Origin: Panicum virgatum
Lineage: Eukaryota; Streptophyta; Magnoliopsida; Poales; Poaceae
Assembly: GCF_016808335.1 (NCBI RefSeq)
Contig: NC_053142.1
Location: 45,551,674 to 45,615,673 of the forward strand
Reading direction: 5' to 3'
DNA: 64,000 nt
Part shown: one piece after another, positions 10,975-22,493 of the stretch
Numbering within the stretch: position 1 is the stretch's first letter
Layout of the letters: the number at the start of each line of letters is the position of its first letter
The notes under the pieces: model-generated
Told to the model about the DNA's origin: nothing
Seen by the model: only the letters and a program-made list of their open reading frames with translations
Database searches by the model: none
Position numbers and translations under genes: made by a program

Positions 10975-12004
10975 CCCATAAATTAAATAGCCCCATCTCA
11001 TCGTCCTCCTCCGCGCGCAGGTCCCGCCGATCCTGTGGATGACGGCGGAGGCATCCGCATGTCGCCCCCCAGTGTGGCGGGTGAGGTGCACCCCGACACT
11101 GTGGGCGGTGTGAGCTCCCATTAAAAGTTTGTCAGGCTGTCCACAATGGCAAGAGCAAGAGCAAATTTGCTCTTGCCTCGTTTCCCACGCCCTCTCTGTC
11201 TACAGTGCCAAACAGTGCATCTACAGTGCCAAACAGTAGATTTACTCCTCCATTTCCTCCTATCGCTGTGGACGGTCTCACCTCCGCATGTCATGTTGGA
11301 GCGAGCATATTCCCATTCTTTGCGCCGGATGCCTTGACTTCAAGCACAATCTCCAGTTGAGAGCGGCACAGGGCTTCGGGGGTCCCACACCTTTGAGCAG
11401 CTCTTTCCTTTGGGGTCGGGCGAGACGGAACCTTCCCTTGGGGGTCGGGCGAGATCGAGTTCGCCCGGTCAGGCGACGGGGAGAGCCGGAGTCACCCTTT
11501 GGGGGTTGGCTCAGTCCTACCAATCCCTAGCGCCGCGTCTTGGGTCAGGGAGGAGCCAAGTGATTGCTACCGGGCCGTTTGGGCTTCTTCTGCTGGGGCA
11601 GTTTCTCCGGTTGAGGCGATCTAATCTCACAGTTAAGCTCCTAAGCACCCCCTCAAAAAAAAAATTAAGCTCCTAAGCACCGTATTTGAGGTATCCGTGA
11701 CATTTCACCGGTCGGTATGCACTTATAGATTTTAATTCAATTTAAGTGGGATCCACATATTAACTCTGGCACTCATCACGAGTCATGAGTTCATTAGAAC
11801 AAGTATAATAGCAGGTAGTAAGCATATTTTAGAAATGGAAAAGTGTACCAATAAACCCACGTTGATTGCATCAATCACCAGTCAGGAGAACTTCAGTTCA
11901 ACAAGGGGACATTATTATTTATATCATAAACGTGGAAATATTAAATTTGGCATAATCTTGGGAGCAATGTAGTGACTGCTAGTGTAGGCCGGGGTTGAGA
12001 TGAT
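10975..12004. other. Intergenic repeats, no gene supported
   Basis: A short direct repeat of CTACAGTGCCAAACAGT lies near 11209 and 11220-11238. A GC-rich stretch at 11390-11530 repeats 'GGGGTCGGGCGAGA' twice and may be retroelement-derived, but I cannot identify it. The rest is the 3' flank of DUF674 gene B. Confidence 0.35.
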
Positions 12005-12195
12005 CTAGGCTTCTAGCTTCCTCTTCTTGGGAGGCAGAAGCACAGAGCTGAGAGCGTTGCGACTCACCAGGGCAGCTCTCAGTAGCTCCATGATCTGTAC
12101 AAACATTAGGAACACGTGGGTCAAGTCAACTGGACAAGAGGGCACTATACAAAAAAGGAAAGTTAGGATTTTAAAAAACTTCCAAACACAATATC

Positions 12196-12200
12196 CTTTT
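12196..12200. repeat. Target site duplication of Copia element 1 (left)
   Basis: CTTTT, repeated immediately after the 3' LTR at 17123-17127. A 5-bp duplication is typical of Copia integration. Confidence 0.9.
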
Positions 12201-12513
12201 TGTTGAAGCCCAACTGTCTACGCGACTATCCCGTGCCGCATGCGGACTCGGCGCACGTTCCCGACGCGGTCACAACGTCCTCGCCACGGCGCGCTCTGCG
12301 GATCACGTTCCCGACGCGGTTGCCGCGTCCTCGCCTCGGCGCGCTCTGCGGATCACCCAAGACTCGGACACACACGCCCACGGCTCCGTTCTTCCTGGAA
12401 TGCCAGCGCGTCCTGTAATCTAGGGTAGTTTTGATCCCTTCATTGAGTTAGATGTATATATAGGCTATGCCGGTGATCAATGGAAACCACGGTTGATCCA
12501 GTTCCACTCTACA
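12201..12513 (+). repeat. 5' LTR of Copia element 1
   Basis: 313 bp, TGTTGAAG...CTCTACA. A TATATATA word near 12452 could be its promoter. An internal ~58-bp tandem segment beginning GCGCACGTTCCCGA / GATCACGTTCCCGA contains the CGCGGT words. Confidence 0.93.
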
Positions 12514-12522
12514 TGGTATCAG
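12514..12522 (+). other. Primer binding site of Copia element 1
   Basis: TGGTATCAG follows the 5' LTR directly. It matches the 3' end of plant initiator methionine tRNA, the usual Copia primer. Confidence 0.8.
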
Positions 12523-12570
12523 TTAGCGCTTGATCCTACTTACCCGCTTCCGCCTTCCTCCAGCGCCGCC

Positions 12571-15500
12571 ATGGCACACTCGCCGGCGCGCTCCTCCTCC
12601 TCCTCCTCTGATGCTTCCAACCTCCTCGACATTCCCCAACCTGCCTCCCTCGCCGTGGTTCGGAAGGTGAACATCCGCAACCACGTCCCTGTTCTCCTCG
12701 ATCTCCTTGACTCCAACTACAGTCAATGGCGTTGCCTCCTGGAGTCTGTTCTTGGCAAGTTCGGTCTCCTCGGCCACGTTCGTTCTCCGCCGCCCCTTGC
12801 CGATCGTGACGCCGAATGGCGTCAGGTCGACTACTCCATCGTCAACTGGCTCTACACAACCGTCAACCAGGGCGTCTTCGACCTCATCTACAAGCCCGAT
12901 GCCTCCGCGTTCACCATCTGGTCGGACATTGAAGGTCTCTTCCGCGACAACGAGATGCACCGTGCTGTCATCCTTGAGGTTGACTTCCGCAGCGTCGTCC
13001 AAGGCGATCTCAGCATCGACGCCTACTGCACCAAGCCGAAGAAGCTCTCCGACAAACTGCGCGACGTTGGTCATCCCGTCTCCGAGCCCAGCCAGGTGTT
13101 GAACCTCCTCCGCGGACTGAACCCCAAGTACTGCTACGTCAAGCCGGTGCTCACCTCCAAGCCTCACACCTTCATGAGTGCCCGCTCCTACCTGCTCCTT
13201 GAGGAGATCCAACTTCAGCACGACGACAACACGGCCGCCGGTCAGGCGTTCCTCGCCAACCACGGTGGCTCCACAGGATCTGCCGCCCCCGCCGCTCACG
13301 GCGGGTCCTCTGGCTCTGCCGGCTCTTCTTCTGGTGCGTCCGGCGCCTCCAACCCCGACGCCGGTGGCAACCGCGGCTCCAAACCCAAGAACAAGCGCCG
13401 CGGTCGTGCACCGAGAGCCGGCAAGTCCTCCTCCGACAACACGAGCGACGCACCCCAGTGGCCACAGGTGCCGTGGACGGCCAACTACAACCCGTAGACC
13501 GGGCTTGTTCAAGCCTGGCCCATGCCGTTCCGTGCGCCTAGATCCGGTCTTCTGGGTCCTCGTCCTCCGGCTCAACAGGCCATGGTGGCACAGCATCCGG
13601 CTCCTCCAACGCCCAATGCTGCACACTATGGGACGTCTGCATGGGACAACAGCGCCCTCTACGCCGTCCTGAACACTGCCGGCGTCGCCACTCAGCCACC
13701 CAGCTCTGCTGATTGGTACTTCGACACCGGCGCCTCCTCCCACATGTCTAGTGGTTCCGGTATCTCTCCTTCTTCTCTGACTCCCTTTCAATCCTTCGTT
13801 ACTATTGGGAACGGTGCTCGGCTTCCCGTTACCCATACGGCTGCTGGCACTATCCCTACCTCCTCTACCCCTCTTCATCTGCATAATGTTCTTGTCACTC
13901 CCTCTCTAGTTAAGAATCTTGTTTCCGTTCGTCAACTAACTCGTGACAACAACATTTCTATTGAATTTGACCCTGCCGGTTTTTCAATCAAGGATCTGCC
14001 AACCCAAACAGTGACGCTCCGATGTGATAGCCCAGGCGATCTCTACCCTCTACGGCTGCCTCTCCACCAAGCTCTCTCTGCGTCTTCTTCGGCGTCTATT
14101 GAGCTTTGGCACAACCGTCTTGGGCACCCTGGCTCAACCACTTTGCATCAGGTCCATCATAGTTTGGATTTCCACTGTAATAAATCGGCAGTACATTCTT
14201 GTCACCATTGCAGTGTTGGCAAGCATGCTCGCCTTCCTTTCCAGCATTCAGACACACCTGCATATTTCCCTTTTCAACTTGTGCATTCTGATGTGTGGAC
14301 ATCGCCTGTTTACAGTCATTCCGGTTACAAATACTATGTTGTGTTCTTTGATGCTTACACTCATTATATTTGGACTTACCTGGTTCGACAAAAGTCTGAT
14401 GTTCCTCATGTCATTCGTGCCTTCTTTGCGTATGTAACCACACAATTCCGGCTTCCCATCGTCGCTTTTCAGTCCGACAACGGCACTGAATATGACAACG
14501 TTGCCTTGCGCTCCTTCTTCTCGGCTCAGGGCACGGCGGGGCGTTCCGCCTCTCATGTCCATACACTTCCCAGCAAAACGGCAAGGCAGAGAGGATTTTG
14601 CGCACCATTAACAACTGTATACGTACTTTGCTTCTTCACAGTGCAGCTCCCCTCTCCTTTTGGGCTGAAGCTCTGAACACGGCAACGTACCTCATCAACC
14701 GGCGTCCCTGTCGCGCCACCGGGCAGATCACGCCGCACCATCTGCTTCTTGGTGTTCCCCCGCGCTATGATGAACTCCGCGTTTTTTTGCTGTCTCTGCT
14801 ACCCCAACACCACGGCCACGTCGACTCACAAACTCAGTCCCCGCTCGGTGGCTTGCGTCTTCCTCGGCTACCCCAGCGATCACCGCAACTATCGCTGCTA
14901 CGACGTCGTCACCGGTCGCGTCTACACGTCTCGGCACATCACGTTCGTGGAACACGGCTTCCCGTTCCGTGACTCGCCTACGCGGTCACGATCGCCCTCG
15001 CCCTCTCCGACCTTTGCCGACGACGACACACTGCTACCAGTGCACGCCGCGCCTGCCCGCGTCGCGCCACGCCACCGCCGCCGCCGTCGCCTGCTGCTGC
15101 ACCAAGCTCTTCTGCAACGCTAACACCTGTGGGAGTTTCACCCGACGTCACGTCCGCTCCTCCACCTCCTCGCCAGCACACCATGGTGACACGCGCGCGC
15201 GACGGCATCTTCAAGCCCAACCCCAAGTACGCGCTTACCGGCACGTCGCCAGTATCTGCTGTCCCTCAGTCGGTTCGTGCGGCTCTTCGTGACCCGCACT
15301 GGCGCGACACCATGCAACAGGAGTTCGATGCTCTTCTACGCAACAAGACGTGGACTCTTGTTCCACGTCCTCCTGACGCTCACATCCTCTCTGGCAAGTG
15401 GGTGTGGAAGATCAAGACAGGGTCCGACAGCACGTTCGAGCGTTGCAAAGCTCGTTGGGTCGTGCGTGGTGATCTTCAGCAACTGGGGATCGACTTCGGC

Positions 15501-16796
15501 GAAACTTTCTCCCCAATTGTGAAACCGGCCACCATTCGCACCGTCCTCACCATCATCGCCTCCAAGAACTGGCCAGCGCACCAACTCGATGTATCAAATG
15601 TGTTCCTCCACGGCAACATTCAAGAGCGCGTCTACTGCCAGCAGCCGCCTGGCTTCGCCAATCCCGCGCGCCCTAACGATGTCTGCCTGCTCTCCCGCTC
15701 GCTCTACGGCCTTCGCCAAGCACCTCGAGCATGGTTCCAACGCTTCGTCGAGCACGCGCTGTCCATCGGCTTCAGGCAAACACGCACTGACAGCTCCTTG
15801 TTCGTCTACAAACGCGGGAACGCCATGGCGTATCTTCTCCTCTACGTCGACGACATGATCTTGTCGGTGTCATCACAGGAACTCCTTCAGCACATCGTGC
15901 GTACCTTGCAGTCCGCATTTGCTGTCAAGGACATGGGGCCCGTGAGCTACTTCCTCGGCATCGACGTTTAGCGCAATCGCGAGGGCTTCTTGCTCTCTCA
16001 GTCCTCCTACGCCCTCGACGTCCTCGATCGGGCCGGGATGTCCAACTGCAAGCCTGTCGCGACGCCGGTCGAGACTTCCTCCAAGGCCTCAAGCTCTGAT
16101 GGTGTGCCGCTAAGCAAGACCGACGCGTCCTGGTATCGCAGCATGGCAGGGGCACTCCAGTACCTCACTCTGACGCGGCCGGACAATGCATATGCTGTGC
16201 ATCAAGCTTGCTTGCATATGCATGCTCCCACCGTGGCGCACTCCGCACTTCTCAAGCGCATCCTCCGCTACATCAAGGGGACTTCGTCGCTCGGCCTCCA
16301 GCTCCTGGCGTCATCTTCGCCAACAATCACCGCATACACCGACGCGGACTGGGCCGGCTGCCCAGACACGCGACGTTCCACGTCAGGCTTCGCTGTCTTC
16401 CTCGGCGACTCGTTGGTCTCGTGGTCCTCAAAACGCCAGACGACTGTGTCCCGTTCGAGCGCGGAGGCAGAGTATCGCGGGGTGGCAAACGCTGTGTCCG
16501 AGTGCACATGGCTTCGGCAACTACTACGGGAGCTCTACTGCAACGCTACACAGGTTACCATAGCCTACTGCGACAACGTCTCCAGCGTGTACATGTCACG
16601 CAATCCAGTACATCACCGGCACACGAAACACATCGAAATCGACATCCACTTCGTTCAGGAGAAGGTGGCGATCGGTGAGCTTCGCGTTCTCCAGATTCCC
16701 AGCGCCAGACAGTTTGCGGACATCTTTATAAAGGGTCTGCCGACGACACTCTTTGAGGACTTCCGTTCCAGTCTCTGCGTCGGATCGACAAGCTGA
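12571..16796 (+). pseudogene. Copia element 1 gag-pol polyprotein (broken)
   Basis: Gag starts at 12571 (MAHSPARSS). The same frame meets TAG at 13495, where relatives have tryptophan, then continues through the protease motif WYFDTGASSHM (13713) and the pre-integrase motif LWHNRLGHPG. The integrase core follows, with its HSDVW and SDNGTEY stretches. The frame breaks near 14535-14550, again at a seven-T run (14782-14788) and again near 15040-15075. Reverse transcriptase (YVDDM at about 15844) is interrupted by TAG at 15969, where relatives have glutamine. RNase H (YTDADWAG) ends at 16796. With two stops and three frameshifts it cannot move without help. This is a single Ty1-type reading frame that has decayed. 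Confidence 0.9.
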
Positions 16797-16799
16797 GAC

Positions 16800-16809
16800 T
16801 GCAGGGGGG
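16800..16809 (+). other. Polypurine tract of Copia element 1
   Basis: TGCAGGGGGG immediately before the 3' LTR, the usual site for priming second-strand synthesis. Confidence 0.7.
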
Positions 16810-17122
16810 TGTTGAAGCCCAACTGTCTACGCGACTATCCCGTGCCGCATGCGGACTCGGCGCACGTTCCCGATGCGGTCACGACGTCCTCGCCACGGCG
16901 CGCTCCGCGGATCACGTTCCCGACGCGGTTGCCACGTCCTCGCCTCGGCGCGCTCTGCGGATCACCCAAGACTCGGACGCACACGCCCACGGCTCCGTTC
17001 TTCCTGGAACGCCAGCGCATCCTGTAATCTAGGGTAGTTTTGATCCCTTCATTGAGTTGGATGTATATATAGGTTATGCCGGTGATCAATGGAAACCACG
17101 GTTGATCCAGTTCCACTCTACA
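16810..17122 (+). repeat. 3' LTR of Copia element 1
   Basis: 313 bp, the same length as the 5' LTR, with nine transition differences and no indels. Followed by the CTTTT target duplication at 17123-17127. Confidence 0.93.
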
Positions 17123-18755
17123 CTTTTGTTTCGGAAGAACAATACCTGGAAGTTTGTGAGAGTGACTTCATTCTCCAGGAGATTTCCTGGCTGGATTTGC
17201 GCTGCACGAACTGCTTGTAGAGTGCTTGACATGGAAAGAGGAAGGATATTCAGCCCATCAGTCACCATAAATTTAATAGATCCTTCCTTCATGTATGCTT
17301 CGCCGTTTTCGCTTCCTCCATTTGGTAATTTTGGATTCGACTCATGAAGGCTAGTGGATTTACAATGTTCTTGCAATAGGTATACTCATAGTACCGGATC
17401 CTGCCAAAGTTACGACTATAAACAGGAGTTTCCTTCAAACATCGGCCAAGGTCAGCAAAACCACCGGTCTTGAAGCACTTGATGCAGCCTTTGATTTGTA
17501 GCTTACTTGGAGCCAATTCTTCAACTTGTAGGATCTTGGTGGTTCGGCAACCAGAAAAGGGCACTGCTTTTGGGTCTAGTAACAAGCTCTGACACTCTGG
17601 TCTTACACATCCTTTAGCACTTCCATATATGCTCTTGTAGAGATTATCAACGCATCCTTTTAGTGGGCGATGACAATAAGTTTTGATCATAGATCCTAAC
17701 GGGATGCTTAACGAGCCAAACAGAAGATCGACGAAATCGTCTGAAACTTCGGCATACAGCAGCGAGTTGTTTCTTGTCTGAAGAACTCTTATCTTCACAT
17801 TGCTTAGCTTTTGATCGGCATCATTTTGTTTGTCAGGATACAATTTCTCAGAGAGCACAAACAGGTCTACAGCATCACAATCAATAGGAGAATCGAAATA
17901 AATCCCAGTTAAAGATTGCTTGGACGTCAATGATCTCCCAAGCAGGATAGTTATCTGTAAGAAGTGAATCGTCTCTTATAAGAAAAAAGGTTTTAAGTGC
18001 ATTTCGAATTTGAGAACAATTCTCTCTGGGAAAAACAAATATGAGTAGACAAACCTTTTGTGAATTGAGTTGGATGACCGTTTTCTCTAGAGTTGCTGGA
18101 TCACGTACGCCAAATCTTTGAAAGAGAGACATCATGAGAGATGTCGAAGCTGGCGCAACTATGAGATCATCAGTTATGATAAACTTGAAACAGCCGTTCG
18201 CAAAAACCCCAGAATCAGCGTCTTCTCCAGCAGGTGCAAGGTTCCCATGGTTCTCCGGCCTATCCCCAGCGTACTGCATGCCTTTGCCACATTTGCAGAC
18301 TGCGCCAGGAGCCGAGCTAAACCTGCAATCACCAACAGATGCGCTGCAGCTTGTGTCTCTGCAGATATAAACTGCACCTTTCTTGGTGTCATCGATGTTG
18401 ATCTTGAGTTGACAGCAGTGGCCGGAAGCGGCGTTGAGTGGTGCAAGAAGCATCCCCTTGCAGGCCTTGGTTTGGAAGTAGTCGGTGCTGAGAACCTCAA
18501 CACTGCTGTAAACCTGGTCAAGGCATCCCATCGGAGATTGCTTGTTGAGAAGGCGAACAGTGGTGCCTAAAGGCAGTGTCAGCCAGCCGAAGAGGACATC
18601 TACAAAGTCCTTGTCGGCCTCTGCGAACAGCACCCTGCGCTTCTCCTTGTCCACAAACAGCATGATGTCGATTGTTGGTTCCTCGATCTTCGCCATGGTT
18701 GAGGAAATTTTGCTTTTGGTACCCCCTATAAACTACGGTTCCTCTAATGATGTCC

Positions 18756-18762
18756 TTAAATA
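18756..18762 (-). promoter_or_regulatory. TATA box of DUF674 gene B
   Basis: TATTTAA on the minus strand about 60 bases upstream of the start codon, equivalent to the boxes of copies A and D. Confidence 0.55.
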
Positions 18763-18832
18763 CTATGTGACGCTGTCCTTGCTGAATAGTGAATGGTCCT
18801 GGAATTTGATCCGCGATGCTGAATATGCGGTT

Positions 18833-18858
18833 GACCGTGAGTTTCACAACTCACGGTC
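18833..18858. repeat. Palindrome, 11-bp perfect arms
   Basis: GACCGTGAGTT, a 4-base loop (TCAC) and AACTCACGGTC, at the left end of the Mutator-like element. Confidence 0.85.
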
Positions 18859-18990
18859 GATGTCCACTCTATTTTTTTCCCCTTCCCCCGCATCGAGATC
18901 CCGACCGGACCAGCGCTTCCCTTCCCTCTCGCCGCAGGGATCCGGACCGGCGCACCTCACCCCCCGCCGCTCCCTCTCCCCCCTGAAGCC

Positions 18991-19372
18991 GCGCTCCCTT
19001 CCCTCCCGTCGCCGGCTCCCCTTTTTCCTCCCTGAAGCTGCCGCGCGTTGCCGCCGCGCTGGTCCCGCCACCCTGGGCCGCCGCGCGCTGGACCCGCCGC
19101 CGCCGCCACTAGATCCCGCCTCCCTGGGCCGCTGCGCGCTCGCCCGCGCGGCGGATCCGGCTCCCTAGGTTGTGCGGCGGGCGCGCTCCCTTCCCTCCCG
19201 TCGCTGGCTCCCCTTTTTCCTCCCTGAAGCTGCCACGCGTCGCCGCCGCGCTGGTCCCGCCACCCTGGGCCGCCGCGCGCTGGACCCGCCGCCGCCGCCA
19301 CTAGATCCCGCCTCCCTGTGCCGTTGCGCGCTCGCCCGCTGGCGGATCCGGCTCCCTAGGTTGTGCGGCGAG
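18991..19372. repeat. 192-bp tandem duplication, GC-rich
   Basis: GCGCTCCCTTCCCTCCCGTC starts at 18991 and again at 19183, and both copies end CGGATCCGGCTCCCTAGG. The copies are nearly identical, so the duplication is recent relative to the element. It lies wholly inside the Mutator-like element. Confidence 0.85.
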
Positions 19373-19818
19373 CCGCCGACTGGGAGGCGGTGCCGCGGGC
19401 CGGCGACGCGGCAGGGAGGTAGGTTTTTTTTTATATAACAATTTTTTTACCGACTCCTTTTTTGTTTTTTGATATAACAAATTTTTACCCAATCTTTTTT
19501 TCTTTTTGATTTTGATGCAATTTTTTTATTCTAAGCATTTTTTTGTTTTCGGATGCAAAATTTTTTTACCAATTTTTTTCTATTCTGAATGCAAAAAAAA
19601 TTCAAAATTTCTCAATTTTTGTCTCTCAAATTTTTTATTCTAACTTTTTTGTCTCGTCAAAAATTTTTCTCTCTCCAAAATTTCTCTTAGAAAAAATTTC
19701 TAAAATCGGAAAACGACAAAAAAACTTTCTAAAAACGGAAAAAAAACTGCTGTCGGAAAATCGCCCGTACGGAGCCTCCCGTACGGTTGACCATAAATTA
19801 GCGATACCCAATTTGATC

Positions 19819-20723
19819 AGGTATAGTGTAATTTGAAGCACGAATAGCCTAGCATTTAAGGCCTAATTATGTCAAAAACTTTTCATTTTCTACGTCATAT
19901 TTAAGGTTCTACGTTACTCCGTAACCCCATTGATCTGATTGGACTTTAAGTTTTTTTTTTTTGAGAGGAAGAATTGGACTTCAAGCTTAATGGCCGCAAT
20001 CCGCAATGGGCTGCAACTTTAACAAGCACATTAAAAGGCCCACAAAGAGCTCGTCGGCCTCGGCCCAATTGAGATGCAGCGATGATGGGCTCACTTCTTG
20101 TGCCCTCCTCCCCGTGATTTGAGAAGATTTTACTTTTTTATGTGACACAAAATGATAAATATAAGTGTTTTTTTTAAATATATAATAACATTAATTTTGT
20201 ATTAAAAATGAATTATATTAACAATTATTGGTCAAAGGCTTGTCATAACGAATGAAATACGCTATTAATTTCTAATGAAGCGAGTATTTTGTTTGGCAAA
20301 ACAATAATACATATTAATATTACTACTTCCAGTCACTAAAATATGCCATGTCAGACTAGCAAAACAGTTTGTTTTCTAGTGCTGCTGCATGTCTGAACGC
20401 CGAGGTTTTCTTGACTACTACTGTACTAGAGGTAGTATGTTTGTAAATAGTAAGGTTAACAGCAAGCCGCAAGCGCAGCACGGAGAAAGGGAAAGAGACA
20501 CAATTTGGCAATCAATTACCAAAACAGAATTTTGCGAAAAAATCAATTGCCAATCTGACAGCCTCCAGATTCAAAACGGTGATTATAGATAATATTATCA
20601 CAATATCTCGGGTTATTCTCCAAGTACAAAATGATAGAAAAAACAGTCAAACATGGGAACAAAGCAGTGAGTGCTACACTGCTACTATCGTCTGAACGGC
20701 TGAACCACCACAGATGAGGTGAT
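19819..20723. other. Upstream flank of gene B and 3' flank of gene C
   Basis: Contains the conserved word CTAATTATGTCA at 19863-19874 and otherwise AT-rich intergenic DNA. No gene is supported. Confidence 0.4.
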
Positions 20724-22448
20724 TCAGGTTTCTGCCTTAATCTTCCTCTTGGGTCTGTTGGGAGGCAGAAGCACAGTGCTCAAAGAGGTGCGACCCATCA
20801 AGGCAGCTCTCTGTATCTCCATAACCTGTAAATATTTCAGACAACCCATAGTAACCAGGCAGTATTAGTTTCATTTTTAATTAAAAAAGTAAAGTAGTAA
20901 TTGCAAGTCTTATCATACTAGCACTATATACATTGCCAGATTCAAATATAGAAACCTGGAATTTCGTCAGAACGATTTCTCTCTCTTCAAGCTCCTCGGT
21001 CTGAACATTTGCATCGCAAAGAACTTGTAGAGTGGTTGATAAGGAGTGGAAGGACATGCAGGTCATCGGTCACCAAGAATTTCATATGACCCCCCTTCAC
21101 ATAGGTTTCGCCGTTTCCGTTTCCACCTTTTGGTGCTTTTGGATTCAACTCACAAAGCTTAGTGGTTTTTACCATTTCCCCGCAATAGTATTGCTGACGA
21201 CATCGACCAGTTTCAGCAAAACCGCAAGTCTTAAAGCACTTGAAGCAACAGTTGACATCTAAAGTTGGAGCCAATTCGTCAACTTCTAGCACCTTAGCAG
21301 CGCCAGAACCAAAGGGTGCGGCCATTGGGGATAGCAGCAGGCTCTGGCATTCTGGTCTCACGCTTCCCTCGCCACTTCCATGATCTATGCTCTTCCAAAG
21401 GTTATCAACGCACCCACTGGGTGGCCACTGACCAAATGCCTTTATTATGGATCCTAGTGGAATGCTTAGTAAGCCAAAGAGAAGATCTACGAATTCTGCG
21501 TCGCCTTCAACATACAAAAGGGAGTTGTTTTTCGTCTGAAGAACCTTTATCTTCTCAATGTTTAGCTTCTGATCGGCATCATTTTGTTTTTCAGGAAGCA
21601 CATATACGTCTGCATCATCGTTCGTGATTGTATAATCGAAATAGAGCCCAGTTAATGGCTGCTTGGACATCAGCGATCTCTTGAGCAAGCTTATTATCTG
21701 TAGGAAGTAAATAATACGGTTAGCATTTAGCATAACGCATACAAATTCCACATTACTTTTACTCAAACATAAAGGGAAAATCAAAGTTGTGGAACGTAGA
21801 AAAATAGCAAACCTTTTCTGAACTGAACTGGAGAATCGTCTCCTCGATAGTTTCTGGATCACGCACTCCAAATTTTTCAAAAAGAGAGAGCATCAGAGAC
21901 GTCGAAGCAGGGGCAACTATGAGATCATCGGTGATGATGAACCTCAATAGGCCTTTGACAAAAACTCCTGCCTCACGGGCCCCTCCAGTGAGAGCGAGGT
22001 CACCTTCATCCAGCGCGTCCCCAACGTACTCCATGGCTTTGCCGCACCTGCAGACAGCGTCAGGAAACGAGCTAAACGCGCCATCACCGTGAGCACAACA
22101 ACTCGTGTCTTTGCAGACATAAACAGCTCTCGGCTTGGTGTCATCGACGTTGATCTTGAGTCGACGACAATGGCGGGAGGCAGCGTTGAGCGGTTTCAGA
22201 AGCATCGCCTTGCATGCCTTGGTTTGGAAGAAGTCCGCGCTGAGATCCTCCACGCTCTTGTACACCTCGTCGAGGCAGCCCATCTGAGACTGCTTGCCTA
22301 GAACGCGAACGATGGTGCCGAGCGGCATGATGAGGAAGCTGAAGAGGACGTCGACGAACTCCTTGTCGGACTCAGCAAACAGCACCTTCTTCATGTCCTT
22401 GTCGACAAAAAGCTTCACGTCGACGGTCGGCTCTTCGATCTCAGCAAT
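20724..22448 (-). pseudogene. DUF674 family gene, copy C (broken)
   Basis: The exons follow the family plan: 21813-22448 (636 nt, same length as copy A), 20956-21697 (742 nt) and 20724-20825 (33 codons plus stop). The position that aligns with the start codon of copies A and B reads ATT (22446-22448), so the start is lost; the next in-frame ATG is about 18 codons in. Exon 2 is two bases short of a multiple of three: the frame breaks near 21041-21046, inside the PLSLSTTLQ stretch, where CTCTCC appears shortened to CTCC. The N-terminal VKLFVDKDMKKVLFAESD, PLGTIVRVLG and PLGSIIKAFG motifs are otherwise well kept, so inactivation is recent. The tail PNRPKRKIKAE is basic, as in the other copies. 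Confidence 0.88.
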
Positions 22449-22468
22449 GCTGGTGGTAACTGGTAATT

Positions 22469-22493
22469 GGGGGGGGGGGGGGGGGGGGGGGGG
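22469..22493. repeat. 25-base G tract in the 5' leader of gene C
   Basis: An uninterrupted run of 25 G on the plus strand (C on the gene's sense strand), about 20 bases upstream of the lost start codon. Runs like this are unstable and can form four-stranded structures. The length may be affected by sequencing error. Confidence 0.8.

Larger units (their letters stand above)
12201..17122 (+). mobile_element. Copia LTR retrotransposon 1
   Basis: A complete 4.9 kb element with 313-bp LTRs at both ends (12201-12513 and 16810-17122), TG...CA termini and a CTTTT target duplication. It has a primer binding site at 12514 (TGGTATCAG) and a purine-rich tract at 16800-16809. Domain order gag, protease, integrase, reverse transcriptase, RNase H shows Ty1/Copia. 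The LTRs differ at 9 sites, all transitions, 7 of them in CpG contexts. It inserted in intron 2 of DUF674 gene B in the opposite orientation to the gene. Confidence 0.95.
12005..18696 (-). pseudogene. DUF674 family gene, copy B (broken)
   Basis: The exons match the family plan: 18055-18696 (214 codons), 17146-17954 (809 nt) and 12005-12094 (29 codons plus stop). Exon 2 is one base short of a multiple of three. The reading frame is lost near 17359-17363, after the CKN-I-V codons, and resumes in another frame at KSTSLHESN, so a single base has been deleted. A Copia element (12201-17122) sits in intron 2, only 18 bases from the exon 2 donor, stretching that intron from about 0.1 kb to 5.05 kb. 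A Mutator-like element splits the promoter. Exon 3 retains LLRAAL and a basic tail, PPKKRKLEA. Splice signals are still present. The breaks make a full-length product unlikely. Confidence 0.88.
18812..19809. mobile_element. Mutator-like non-autonomous element in gene B promoter
   Basis: A 998-bp insert flanked by the 9-bp duplication AATTTGATC (18803-18811 and 19810-19818). Paralogues A and C keep the empty site AATTTGATCAG at the matching place. The ends are imperfect inverted repeats sharing GGT(TG/CA)ACCGT, and each contains its own palindrome. The interior is GC-rich with a 192-bp tandem duplication, then T-rich. No transposase frame is seen. The 9-bp duplication points to the Mutator superfamily. 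It pushes the conserved upstream module of gene B about 1 kb away from the start codon. Confidence 0.8.

Noticed and set aside
12523..13884. 453-codon open frame on the minus strand
   Set aside because: It lies antisense to the Copia gag and protease frame. GC-rich third positions open the opposite strand.
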